Positions 11,486 to 23,565 of a stretch of DNA of 64,000 nt are shown piece by piece. Under the pieces are notes generated by a model, which saw nothing but the letters and a program-made list of their open reading frames with translations, did not search any database and was not told the origin of the DNA. A program made the position numbers and the translations under genes. Within the stretch, counting starts at the first letter, position 1. Every line of letters begins with the position of its first letter. Origin of the DNA: Fistularia commersonii (lineage: Eukaryota; Chordata; Actinopteri; Syngnathiformes; Fistulariidae); assembly GCA_037954325.1 (NCBI GenBank), contig JBBMNZ010000015.1, forward strand, positions 9,343,001 to 9,407,000, written 5' to 3'.

Positions 11486-12465
11486 GACATTGAACAAAAG
11501 TTCTTCTCCTTTCGGCTTTTCCCTTCAGGGGTCACCACAGCGAATCAACCTTCTCCATCGAACCCTATTCTCTGTATCCTTCTCTCTCACACCAACTACC
11601 TTCATATCTTCTCTCACTACATCCATAAATCTTCTCCTTGGTCTTCCCCGAGACGTCCTTTCTGGCCGCTCTAATTCCAAGATCCGTCTACCAATATATT
11701 CACTATCCTTCCTCTGTACTCTGTCCTTCTCTCCAAAACATCTGACATGTGCTGTTCCTCTGATAGACTCATGCCTGATCCTATCCATCCTGGTCACTCC
11801 CAAAGAGAAATTTAGCATTTTCATCTCTGCAACCTCTAGTTCTGCCTCCTGTTTTTTGGTCATTGTAACTGTTTCTACTCCATACATCATCGCTGGTCTC
11901 ACCACTGTCTTGTACACCTTTGCTTTCATTCTGGCCAATGGTCTTCTATCCCATAGTGCCCCTGACACTTTTCTCCACCCATTCCAACCTGCTTGAACCC
12001 ATCTCTTCACCTCTTTTCCACACTCTCTGCTGCTTTGGACTGTTGACCCCAAGTACCTGAAATCCTCTAACTTCTTGATCTCCACTCCCTGTAGCCTCAC
12101 CGTTCCACCCGGGTTCCTCTCATTCAGACACATATACTCTGTCTTGCTGTGACCAACCTTCATTCCTCTCCTTTCCAGAGCATACCTCCACCTCTCTAGA
12201 GTTTCCTCAACCTGTTCTCTGCTCTCACTACAGATCACAAAGTCATCTGCAAAGATCATGGTCCATGCAGATTCCTGTCTAACCTCATCTGTCAGCCTGT
12301 CCATCACCACTGCAAACAAGAAGGGGTTCAGAGCTGATCCCTGATGGAGTCCCACCTCCATCTGGAACTTCTCTGTTACCCCTACAGCACACTGCACCAC
12401 TGTCTCACAGCTAGCATACATGTCCTGCACCAGTCTAATATACTTCTCTGCCACTCCAGAACTCA
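11486..12465 (-). mobile_element. RTE-type LINE, 3' part of reverse transcriptase
   Basis: A long open minus-strand frame (about 11525-12465) encodes RT motifs: YASCETVVQCAVG, GLHQGSALNPFLFAVVMDRL, then MIFADDFVICSES with the FADD catalytic pair, then GKEVKRWVQAGWNGWRK, and near the end VVREDMKVVGVREKDTE. These are the palm and C-terminal segments of RTE-clade LINEs. It is 5' truncated and ends in the typical GGTGACCCCTGAAGGGAAAA tail (read on the minus strand). It is the best preserved RTE copy in the window; relatives lie at 17490, 45545-47630, 52660 and 53800. Confidence 0.85.
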
Positions 12466-12580
12466 TACAATAGGTAATAACAATAAATATAAATAGAGAC
12501 ATTAAAAAGGTCAGAGACAAAAACAGTAGAAGGATAAAAATAGATAACCCACAAACAGTAGAAGGGAAAAAAATAGATAA
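12466..12580 (-). mobile_element. Continuation of L2 3' region
   Basis: Repeated GATAAAAATAGATAAC-like and ACAGTAGAAGG text resembles the 3' region of the L2 copy at 42942-43250. It sits directly beyond the RTE and probably belongs with 11413-11484. Confidence 0.4.
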
Positions 12581-12892
12581 CAAATTGAATATATATGTAT
12601 GTGAAACGTACATATGTCTATGTGATATATATAAAGATACATGTATTTGTATATTGCATATACACACATGATATACACATTTCATATATAATTTTTTTGC
12701 TAATGTCCTGATTATTAATATATTATTCCTCTTCAAAGACTAAACAGACCTTTTTTTGGTATCATCTATGGATCATCTATGAATATAAATATGTAGATCC
12801 TTTTTTTAAATTTTATTTTTTATAGAATCTTCTTGTATTATATTTTTTGTGATTAAAGGCCAAAAAAATGGTATTCATTAAACAGCTAAAAT

Positions 12893-13270
12893 AATACATC
12901 CATCCATCTTCTGCCGCTTATCCCGCACTCAGGGTTGCGGGGGATGCTGGAGCCTATCCCAGCCTTCATCGAGCGAGAGGCAAGGTTCACCCTGGACTGA
13001 TCGCCAGTCAATCACTGGGCCACATATATAGACACACAACTGTTCACTCACTCATTCAAAAAAATTTGTGGATTTTTTTTCGCGATTTTTTTCCAATTAA
13101 CCTGGATATTTTCGGACTGCAGGAGGAAACCAGAGAACCCGGAAAAGACCAACACAGACACAGTGAGAAAATGCAAACTCCATACAGAAAGGTCCCCTTG
13201 TCGGAGTCGAACCAGGGCCCTTTGTTCTGTGAGGTCGAAGTGCTAACCATCGCGCCACTGTTAATACGGA
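12893..13270 (-). mobile_element. Dispersed SINE-like fish repeat, antisense
   Basis: It opens CATCCATCCATCTTCTGCCG with CTTATCC and includes TGGACTGATCGCCAGTCAAT and GCAAACTCCATACAGAAAGG. It ends in GTGCTAACCATCGCGCCACT, the reverse complement of a tRNA-like head. This is a near full-length copy of a repeat also seen at 49720-50760, 62030-62210 and 62845-63775. Confidence 0.7.
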
Positions 13271-14504
13271 TTAATAAAATTCAAAAATAAATAAAATATT
13301 TCTTTACCTGGTTGTCAGAGAAGAAAATATTTGAAATTAATAAAGAAATATCAAAAAGTGTTTTTTTTCTGTCCAGAAGTTAGAAAGAAAATGAACTGAT
13401 GCTACAACATAAAGCCATATTTTTCAGCGATCAACGTCCGTGACTCCTGATCGGGACAAGGATCGATCAACTGCACCGATGGATCACCGACGTCCACTCT
13501 GCCTCTATGCTCAGACGATCTGGCTCTTCATCCGCTTTCAATGACAAAAACAACAAAAAAAACTCCTAATGGCTGTGACGAAGAAGGACACAGAGGTATG
13601 GACTCACTCTTGGGCGTCTGTTAGCCCAAATGAGACGCTGTCATTGGGTAACAGAAGTTTCTGAAAAACTTGCCCGACCGGCCGGGTGGCATTTTACCGA
13701 ACTGTGATCATATGACATAATTTCAAGATGTCACCAACTATGACATCCTTCCTATCATATATTTGTAACAAAATGTGCAGACATGAGTTCAGATAGGGGA
13801 TTAGATAAAATTATAGATATATATAGTAATAAACAGTGAAGTAGTGTATGTTGTATATAGAGTAAATATAGCTATCAATGTTTGAAAAAATGTAAAATGT
13901 TTTACAAAAGTGCAAGAAATGTTTATTTCAAATATTATATGCATTATTCTTTGTTCAGTGAGTATAATACATATAAAAACAGGAAAAAAAATAAAGGGAT
14001 TAAATGAAATTTGTTCTCATGGAGGATTGTATTTGAGTAAGGATATTTAAAAACATGAAAAGTAAAAAAAAAAACAAAAACACACACACATTCAGATAAA
14101 AAATAAATTAGAAAGACGTCTGTCATTGCAGCGTTTGACTTTTTTTACGGACCTGTATTATTTCTTTTCCAATTTTTAGATCAAAAAGAAAAAGACGCAT
14201 TGATCGGCTGAACTCAAAGGACAAAACCCTGTGAGCGTACGTGTGTGTGTGTGTGTGGGGGCTTGTGTGTGAACACTTGGTCACCTCCCCTACAGCAAGA
14301 AGTTGTTTTATTTCCTGAGAAATTATCTGTTAAGTTCGTCGAAGTAAAAAAAAAAGAAAATGTTGTGATATTGATATAAAGTTTTTGTAACATTAACAAA
14401 CATCTTTCCTAAAAATATTGATAATTAGTATTATTATTAGCTATTTGGTGAATTCACTGGATAACAACATCGGGTGTGTGAAAACCATTATTATTGTTTG
14501 TTTT

Positions 14505-14575
14505 GGTCCAAGCAGTGGAGCGCTATCCTAGCTAGCTCCCTAATTACCAGCTAGCAATCAGCCAAAGGGCTGAAT
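14505..14575 (+). repeat. Short dispersed repeat, copy 1
   Basis: GTTTTGGTCCAAGCAGTGGA followed by GCGCTATCCTAGCTAGCTCC recurs in diverged form at 17236-17316. It lies just beyond the 3' end of TIM gene 1. Confidence 0.5.
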
Positions 14576-15024
14576 AAAAGATTACTTCCAGGTTATAATT
14601 TAAAATTCTAAGTGACAAAAGAAGGCCCATATGACTGGGATTGGAAATGGATTTCATTGTTATGGGTCAAATACTTTTTCTTTTTTTTGTGTCAGTGAAT
14701 GAGCTAATGATTAGCCTCAACCGTCCTCCGAGCGAATTAGCATTTTCCAGAACCTTCAGACAGGCTCCTCCTAGCCGTTTCTCATCTCAGTATAAGTCTC
14801 TGCAGGAAAATGATGTGAAAGTGACACAATAACACACCCTCATTTGAAAAGATGGAGGAAGGTGGGGTTTCCTGGCGATGTGCGTCCCGGGAATTCAAAT
14901 AGTTTGCCCCGCGAAAGCTGATCTCAGCGGTGGCTCCAAGTCGACCGCCAGGATCCGGCGCCTCTCTTTCCCTTCGCTCGGATTCCTTCGTCCAACCTGG
15001 ACGGACGGTGACGGTGATGACGCG

Positions 15025-18000
15025 TCAGTACTCGTACTCGTTCTCTCCTTCGCCGTAGATCTGGTAGACGTTGTCCACGGCCTGGGCCCATCTGTTCAGC
15101 TGCGCCGGCGGGGACGAGGGCCTGAAGTGGACCGAGGGCCCGGGCTGCTGATGACTGAGACAATGGCGACATCTTCATTACCCAAAACCTCTCCTAGCAT
15201 TTTGTTAACGTCACGAGTTTTCTGACCTTTTTCCGTAATCACATGATCATTTTTTGTTATTAGTCACATCACGCTTGAGGTGAGAATAATTCTCACGACT
15301 TTCTGTCGGCTCTAACTCCTTCCTGTACCCAGAATCTAAGTTTCTGGTTGCGTTTAAAAGGTGACGTCTGTTGCTGACACATGGGATCGATGCACGCTTG
15401 TGATGCTTCCTCTCCGCACATGAAGAAAGAAAACCAAAACCAAGTGGAAATGATCTTATTGCCTCTTAACCACAGCATCTCTGATGCTAGTGTTCAGAAG
15501 TTATAAACTAGAATTACATTCATAATATATGAATATATATATATATCAATTTACATATAGATAAAACAAAAACTGCCTAATTTTCAGTATCTGTTTCTTT
15601 TGTTAATTAGTATTTTTATGTTATTTCACGTTATTTTTAAGTCTTTTTTTGTTGAATTGAAAGAAGGTTCCTTGCTGATTTATGTGACTGGCTGATATCG
15701 AAATAAGGAGTCACAGATCCCCATAGGTATCTAATTTTTAACGTTTGAAATCGTGCAGAAATGGATACAGTTGAGCTGCTGAGTCATGAAGCCCTATAAC
15801 TTCGCTGTGCAGCAGGCAAGGACGCTTTCTGTTCAGTAGAGCCTCATGCTAAAGGCCAAGGACGTTTTTGGGTTCTGGTTTGTCGTTTTTTAGATGCACC
15901 CTGGTGTGAGGTGATTCTAAAACTAATATGTTTGTCTCATTTATATATTTATTTGTTTGTTTGTCTATTCATCTTTTTTTATTCTGTTATTTCCGCCCCA
16001 GGGCCTCAATAAAGACGTAAAAAAAAATAATTCATTAAATTAAAAAAAAATATTGGAGGCCATTTAAAGAGCCATTAACTGTATCTTTTTTTAAGGCATT
16101 TATTTATCCGTCTGTTTGTTTATTAATCATAACTTATGTATCAATTTATTCATTTTTCAGTCACCACCCTTCAATGAAGACATTAAAAACACCATCAAAT
16201 GTAAAAATGGTTGGAAGCAATTTGAAGGAGAGAGATAGTTATTCATTCATTTGTTTTATCTATTTTGTTTTGCTTTGCAGTTCATTTATTTATTTGTTTA
16301 TTTCAAGGAAGGTTAAACAGTGACTGAAAGCCATTTAAAAGTCACCTATACATATCTATTTCTTCATGTACTTATCTATGAGAAGTTTCCAGAAATCAGA
16401 ACAAAATTAATCCGTGAAATTCATAATAAGAAAAAATACTAATGTAAATCACAACTTACATTACTTTGAGCCGGTTCCATCTTCTGGCAGCTAAAAAGGA
16501 AAAAAAAAAGAAAAACAAATCATCAGCACTTCAATAAAACGAATATTTTGAGTTAAACTTTTTTTTATCCCTAATTCACCTATTGACAGACTGTAAAAAA
16601 AAAAAAGACATACAGCAGTAACTTCTCAAGAACTGGATTCCTTGGGGTTTGTGGCCAATGGGAAAGCTCCATTTTCCACCCTTGTGTCATTTGTCTCGTT
16701 GGAGGAAGCAAATTTCTGAAAAGGTTTTTGTTGTCCTTGTCAGATTTCCCCTAATGCTTAGCTAACAAGACGTGTGGGCGGGCGTTTGAGGCCTTCCCTG
16801 AAGCTCTGAACCCGAAGTATGAAATGTCACTACTGAAGAACAACGTTCTTGTTTCTGGTGCAGCATGTGCAGGCATTTGGCCCTTTGGCCCTTTGGCCCT
16901 TTAGCCCGATAGTTTTGCTCGGCTGGTACCGTCAATACTAGACAGCTGCGAATGATCCGCACCTGTTCCTCGCCCCAAGTTTAGCCTTGGTTGCAGCATC
17001 CCTCCGCTCCTTCTCAGGTTTTTCAAGTTTTGGAAATAACTATCTCATGAGCTTTGTCAGCGTTTTTTTTTTTTTTTTTTTGTGCTGTTAACTCATGTTG
17101 AAAATGAATATATTAAAACGGTTCAGAGATTTATGGCTGTGGTGAAAGAGCACAGGAAGTTTGTTGATCCAAGATAAGAGGATAAAGAGGGTAAATGGAG
17201 GAAGTTGATTTGCCATAGAAGTCGAAAGAAGAAGTGTTTTGGTCCAAGCTGTGGAGTGCTAGCCTGTCACTACAAGCTAACTCTCTGCTGACGAGAAGCT
17301 GAAGGGGTAAATGAAGGATTTCTTCCTTTTTTCTAGTTAATGAAAGTAAACTTGAAATTTTCAGGGACTCAGACCGTTGCCTTGCAGTTGTTTCTTACAC
17401 CAGAATAACACAAAAGTGACAAAGTGACACAAAATAATTCAAAAACGCGTTTGAGTTTTCTGGTGTCCCAGGAATCCAGAGAAAGTGGACAATTCAGAGG
17501 AGAGGGTTGGGTAGAGGAAGTTGATTTGCTGTGGTGATCCCTGAAGGGAGCGACCAAAAAGAAGAAATTAAGTTCATGCTCTGTCACGGGTACAGGGCAA
17601 CGTCAAAATCAAACTGAAACCTATCTGGAATGGAAGAATCACACTCAAGGTGTCGTCAGTACCACCAAGGTTGACTCACTGATAACGGCAACGAAACCTC
17701 CGGTGGCCAAAACCAGCAGCCCCAATGCAACGTACGCCGTGATGAGCATCCCGTCGCTGCCTCCCTGTTCAACATAGACACCAACCATAGAAACCAACCT
17801 GTTAGACAGTCAATTTCAGTTTAGTCGTTTGTTTTGTTTGTACGCAAAATCATGGAGAATCGGGCGAATGCTAGTCCCCACTCAAATAATTCGTAGCTGC
17901 TTCGAGAATCTTTTGTCACGCCACTTTTTCAGGAGACGGCAAGGCGTCCGGCACCTTCTGGATTCTGCTCCCGCCAAAGACGGACCCTACACGCACCTTC

Positions 18001-21000
18001 TTTTATGTACGATTACTTTTAAATACCTTTAAATAAACGAGCTGTAGTTGCTAATATGGGAGGCTAGCAGTTAACGGCTAGCAATGATCAATCTGTGCTC
18101 TCTCGTGTGTGTGATATGGGTCAAGGTTAATATGTTCCCAATGATTTAATGGGTTTCTCCAATTTCAGATAAACAAGCCTCTAGTTCCTGTTTCATTTCC
18201 TCTTGTGTTTTGATGGTATATTATTTTCTGTAACAATAGCATTTATCCCCGCCTTCTCTGTGGTTAGCTCACCACGGCCTTGATGCTGTTCACGGAGGAT
18301 GTCAGGAGTGTTTCTGTGGGGATCACCTGACCTGCGGGATGGGGAAGTGAAAGCAGATGGTCAGGGTTGTGTCAGCAACAGGAGGCTGAAAACTTGGACT
18401 TAATGTGTTCATCTGCATCTCAAAGAGTCATGGGCCAGGGAGTAAGGGGAAACTCATGTAGCTCATGATATGAGCATTGTGAAGGTGTGTTATAACCCCA
18501 TTGTACTTCCGTATTTTTTCAGGCTGCTCTCATTTATTGGTCTCCAATTTGGTGGTGTTCGCTGATGTCCAGTCAAATCCTGAAGGAGGTAGAAGGGGGA
18601 GTGAGCCACCCATTGAAGGAAATCCAGATCAGGCCTGGACTGATGTTTCCTGCGTGCCGAGTCAGACCCAAAGGAGGGGTATGATGACGGAAGGAGAAGT
18701 TGCTGTTAACTACCGTGTCAAAGGTGGAGCTACGAATCACTCAGATGGCTAAAGATAAATTTAGATAAACTCAGATAAATTTAATCTTGCGTTTGCAGTG
18801 GTGGTCACGGGCTCAGATGTTCAGTTGGGTTTAGGAAAATGGGATGAACAAGGAAACATAATGCGTCATAATTAGAGATTAGGAGAAGTTTTTCGTGACC
18901 TGAGTTTGACTGGAGGCGATCAATATTGAGTCAACACCGGCTTCTAGGCCAGGTTTGAGAACGTGGTCGGCCATATCTGGGCCAAACAGCTATTTTAATC
19001 TTGGGGGGCAAACCTTGACTTTTAAATACATCCAAGCCATGGTTGGCTCCATCCAAGTTTTCAAAAACGTCCTGGCTTTACGCACGGGAAAAAAATGAGT
19101 AAACAATCATCGGGTCGCCTCCTCTTGTCGATGTTGCCGGGCAGATTGGAAATCCTGATGCTGGCACAGTCAGACTTCCTCTAGTGGACCTTGGCAATTT
19201 TTAGAAATATGATTCAGATCGAGTTATTTGCTGTTATAACATGTTGTATGGAATTTTTTTTTTGACTTTACTCTTTCTCTTTAACATGTGAATCACTGCG
19301 TTTATTGTGTGTGTTTACCAGCTGTGTGTGTGTCTGATCGGCGGGCTCCATGGTGAATGATGTGGCGATGTGTCCACTGTGTGAGTTCAATTTCACGGTC
19401 TGGTAGAGCTGAATGCCAGTGTCTATGCTGAAGGTATGTCTCTCTCTTGATAGTAATACTAATGACGGATTTTATCTTCGGGCGTCTTTCGAAACACAAG
19501 GTCACCTTATAAAAGTTACAGCCGGCGGGGTGCAAAGTGGCTGACCCCACATCCCATAATACCCGAGTCATGGATGAACACCTCGCGGAAGGGAGTGGCG
19601 GTATGAGCAGTGATAGATGGTTCCAGGTTGGGAATCCGATCCTAGATTGTACGGGAAACCAGTGGAGCTGTTGAAGGACTGGGGTCATGTGTCCTCTCAG
19701 GGGTCGGGCCCAGATTGTGTGATCCCAGATTCAGAATTGTGGGGTTCATGGGGGGATTGGACGAGGTTATGGCGAGGAAAGGGCGGAGTCTATTGATATG
19801 GTGACGATAGGAATAGGGGATCTGTCCAACAAACTGTCCAGGATGACATGAGTGGAGTGAAGGATGGAGAAGTCGTCCAGGAGAGCCAAGCTTCTACTTC
19901 TGGCTAACACATCGGGGTTGGCATCCAAGCCAACCCCATCTCGGACCATGTCGTAGTTGAGGTTCCGTCGGGAAAGATGGGGCGAAGGAGGACGGGTCGG
20001 AGGCGGAGATGAAGGAGCTAAGTGGTGGACGTTCGAGAAGACTGCCCAAATGGACAAGGACCATGCAAAAACCCTATTGATCCATGTTTGGATCAAGACC
20101 TCGCACAGAACATGGATGGATGAAGCCCCATAGATTTAAGTCCAGTTGGCGCTATGAGGAGCATGTTCAGGAGCTCCAACCAACGTTCTCAGGTCGGTCA
20201 AGTGTGTGTTCATTCAAACGCGCCGGCATGCACACAACTGCAACCGGAAAACAAAATTCACTTACTGTGCATGTGTGTCTTTGTGCTGGTTTCCGTCATC
20301 AGCGGTAGCGAGGAAGTGTTTGCGTCGGTGGCTGAGCTCGGTGAAGTCGGACTTGCTAAAACAGAAATCCGTGGATCATTTAATGTCAAACGTTGGACCC
20401 ATTCAACTGAATCTGAAGCCCTTCTGGCAGCATTAATATCCCAGTAGTGTTCTGGAAATATCTTGTTTTCTTCGAACCGGCAAGTGACCTTCATTTTTTA
20501 AATATAATTCCAACTTTATTCTGGTTGATTTACTGCTTAAAGTATACATTTATGCTATTTTAAAAAAAAAAGGAAAACTGTAACATTATAGTTGAATTTT
20601 TAATTTGCTACTTTATCGTCATTCCATTCAATCTTTATTATTGCTCAAATTAATGGTAAATTTCTTGCTGATTTTAGTCTCTTTAAAATACATTGAATCA
20701 AGACATCTGATTCAATCGTCCCTTTTTTAAAAATGAAGTTAAATTAGATAAAAAAAAACAAAACAACCTTTAATTTGTTTGTTTGTAATTAAGTTAAATA
20801 AAGATAAAGCGAGACAAAATTAAATTAAATTGATTTATTAGGGTTACGAAATCTGTCTCTCAATTTTACCCGAATTATGATTTTAACCTTGAGTGGTAAC
20901 ATCATAGCTGTGGTTGAATAATTTATTTGTATCAAAGCACAGTGTTGTGCTGGTTGAATGACCACTTTATTCTCAGTGAAATACAGATACTATTTCACGT

Positions 21001-21714
21001 CGATGCTCAGAATAAATCACAAGTGATGAGATGGAGTTGGTCCAACGTGCCGGCTGCGGGGTAGTTACCGGTGTTTACGGTGAGACGGACGGTATGCTTC
21101 TGGTCGTTGAACCAGCCCACTATTTGCACCCTGCAGCTGTACAAGCCCCTGTCCTGCGGCCTGACGCCCACGATGGTTAGGGACACGTCTCCGTCTCGTA
21201 TGGATCCTCGCAGCTCATACCTGGGCGAAGTCCTGGTGTGCTTTTGCACTTTCTCTCCGTCAGTGGTGAGGATCTGGTCACCGCAGCCCGAGGAAGGTAA
21301 ATGTCCGTGGGCCCAGCAGACGTGGACCAGGCCGTAGGTACTGGTGTCATAGCGACACGGCAGGACGGCGTCCTGACCGCTCACGGCAGTGACCTCACTC
21401 TCTTTGGATTCACCAACTGGAGAGAAGCGACATTTAGACAGGAAGCTGCCGTCATTATGGATCAGGAACTATTTCCCTTTCGTTGTGCTACCATCAACCT
21501 CCAAATTCAGGAACCTTATTCCTCCTAAAACTATAATATTATTCCCTTACAATGACCCTGATGTGTTTATTTTGTTTATTTCTTGTAATGTTTTTTTTCA
21601 CGCTTTGAATTATGAAGTTATAATGCAAAATTATAGATTTTCGCGCCTTCATTGTTGCAATTTTGACTTTTTTGTTTTAATGCTCACTCTTTCAATTAGA
21701 GGGAAGAGTTACAC

Positions 21715-21792
<78 letters not shown>

Positions 21793-22494
21793 CATCCATC
21801 TATCCATCTATCTATCCATCTATCTATCCATCTATCTATCTATCTATCTATCTATCTAATCTAAGTCTGTCTGTCTGGGTGTCTGTTTAATAATAATTTA
21901 TCCATTATTAATCCCTTGTGGGGAAATTTGATCTCTATCATCCTGTGCCATACCACCCCAAATTGTTTATTGTTTATTCATTTTTTAAATGAATAATTAT
22001 GTGCTATTAAATCACGAGTTTAATTTATTTATTTCTAAATATATTGATAAATAATATGTATTTGCATAAATTCATAAATCACTACACAAATAATGGGAGA
22101 AAACTAATTAAATACATTAATAATATATCTTTATCAAGAAGTTGTTTTTTTTAAATGAGCTGGATAAACCCTTGAAAATGAAAAACAGGTAAACTTGTGA
22201 CGGTGAAAAAACAACACTGAACTGTTGCATGTATTATTTATGTGAATTATGTATTTGCAGTACACCACAAACTACTACGATAAATGTCGTTTTACTTCCC
22301 GCTTGTGGTAAATGATATTATATATGGTATAAGATAGTGACAAAGTCTTTCCTTATAAATCAATCAATATACAGTGAAATGCAGCATGCAATATTTGCGC
22401 CCTTTATCCTGATATTGTATTATTAATTTTGGATAACAATACCTGCGAGGAGGAAGAGCAGCAGCGTCGGTTGCAAGGATGTTTTCGTCTTCAT
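15025..22494 (-). CDS. TIM/HAVCR-family receptor, gene 1 (IgV + stalk + TM)
   Basis: Six exons join in phases 1,1,0,1,2 into 234 aa: 22494-22443 (signal peptide, MKTKTSLQPTLLLFLLAG), 21416-21069 (IgV), 18331-18273 (Thr/Ser stalk, GQVIPTETLLTSSVNSIKAV), 17764-17680 (TM helix, MLITAYVALGLLVLATGG), 16490-16460 (ARRWNRLKV) and 15154-15025 (tail). The V domain shows the TIM pattern: AVLPCRYD, HVCWAHG, SSGCGDQ, SRYEL-like SPRYELRG, DRGLYSCRVQ, and GWFNDQKH. WFND is the metal-dependent phosphatidylserine pocket of TIM proteins, so the product is expected at the cell surface binding exposed phosphatidylserine. The tail ends DNVYQIYGEGENEYEY and holds four tyrosines. The stalk is much shorter than mammalian mucin domains. 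Orthology to TIMD4 or HAVCR1 cannot be assigned by eye. More stalk exons could exist in 18.4-21.0 kb, but phases join without them. Confidence 0.88.
15950..16330. repeat. Diverged AT-rich tandem repeat in TIM gene 1 intron
   Basis: Units of roughly 170-190 bp share TTTATTTGTTTGTTTGTCTA-like text, TCAATAAAGAC/TCAATGAAGAC, and GCCATTTAAA (near 16059 and 16331). Divergence is high. Confidence 0.5.
17236..17316 (+). repeat. Short dispersed repeat, copy 2
   Basis: GTTTTGGTCCAAGCTGTGGA followed by GTGCTAGCCTGTC matches the copy at 14505-14575. It sits in an intron of TIM gene 1, next to an RTE-like 3' tail at 17195-17235. Confidence 0.5.
17490..17575 (+). mobile_element. RTE LINE 3' tail only
   Basis: GGAAGTTGATTTGCTGTGGT followed by GATCCCTGAAGGGAGCGACC matches the 3' end of the RTE copies at 11486 and 54250. 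It is an extremely 5'-truncated insertion inside a TIM gene 1 intron. Confidence 0.65.
19300..19690 (-). mobile_element. LINE ORF2 C-terminal relic
   Basis: The minus strand reads TPVLQQLHWFPVQSRIGF, matching the conserved TPxLxxLHWLPVxxRI motif near the end of L2/CR1-like ORF2 proteins. The downstream frame is open but no longer LINE-like. It lies in a TIM gene 1 intron. Confidence 0.6.
21714..21860. repeat. (TATC)n microsatellite
   Basis: About 36 tetranucleotide units with a few TCCA variants, in intron 1 of TIM gene 1. Confidence 0.95.
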
Positions 22495-22624
22495 GGCGAC
22501 ACACTCGCATCGCAGATCTTCAGTCCGAACAGAGAGTCATCCTCGGCGTCTACATTTAAAGAAGTGACAAGCTGACAAGGGGTCGTTTTTTTTCATAATT
22601 TCCCCCCTGCTGACAGAGGCAGAG

Positions 22625-22715
22625 TCACACTGACTTCCTGTCACCATCTGCAGCGTCCTCTTCGTTGTTCCTTATTAGCCTTGCACTTTTAATGCAGGGT
22701 TTCACTTCCTGAACG
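22625..22715 (-). promoter_or_regulatory. Possible TIM gene 1 promoter with ETS/PU.1-like sites
   Basis: Two ACTTCCTG motifs (near 22632 and 22707; AGGAAGT on the gene strand) lie 130-215 bp upstream of the start codon. PU.1/ETS sites of this form are usual in leukocyte gene promoters. No TATA box was identified with confidence. Confidence 0.3.
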
Positions 22716-23565
22716 CCGCTTGGTGCCTTCTGCTACATTCCTTTGGGACTCCAGATCCAACTTTAATTTCTCCCTTGCATTTTTGCATTTTCTCCGATTT
22801 AAGGACCAAGATAGCACTGTTTCCATGGAGATGAGAGACATCACTGCAGAGCGGGGACAGTGAACGTGGACTGGAAGAGTCTTGGGGGCCCTGGGGTTGA
22901 AAACAACATTAAGTTATTAGTATTTATATAATTTTCTTTCATTTTGATGTGCGTTCTCTCTAATTATTTCTACATTAATATTTTGGGAAAATGTTATTGA
23001 TGTCATCGTCAGTAAAAGTCCATGTCAGAACGTGCTTTGGTTCCGTGAGTAGATACCAGCTAGCCTTTCCCTTCACTGACATGATTGAATGATCTGCTGC
23101 CACCGAGATATAATACAAATCATCGGTTGCCCCGGGCAACAGTTCATAATGGAGTAAGTGACGATTATGCCGGCGTACTCCCTTCAAATTTTTGCTGATT
23201 TTCATACAATGCTAAACATATACATTCATGATCAGCATGACCACAAGAAATGGAGTTGATGGTGTTTAATAATTATTTTTTTGTATAAAAATGGGTTTAA
23301 AATCGAGCATATATTGAGCGCTGGGGTGGCCCCTAGCTATGCTGCCACAGGCTGACTGCCATGATGCACTCATGTTCACTCTCACACTCCCTCTCTTTTT
23401 TGAGTTCGAGACCGAAGGCCGGCCACACAGAGCCAGATCTGTCCGCAAAAGCTCCCCCATGTGGGAAACATCTGGTTAGACACTTGAGAGTCTCAGTCAT
23501 CCACATCCCGGATCATCCTTTTCAAATATTACCATGGCAACCAGACTCTTTCTGTTTTACTCGGA

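Noticed and set aside
11525..12736. A 403-aa host gene
   Set aside because: The 3' two-thirds is RTE reverse transcriptase and the 5' part is AT-rich non-coding DNA that happens to be open.
22975..23205. 76-codon minus frame with an YYISVAADHSIMSVKGK segment
   Set aside because: Looks protein-like in places, but I recognise no family, see no splice context, and it lies among repeats.
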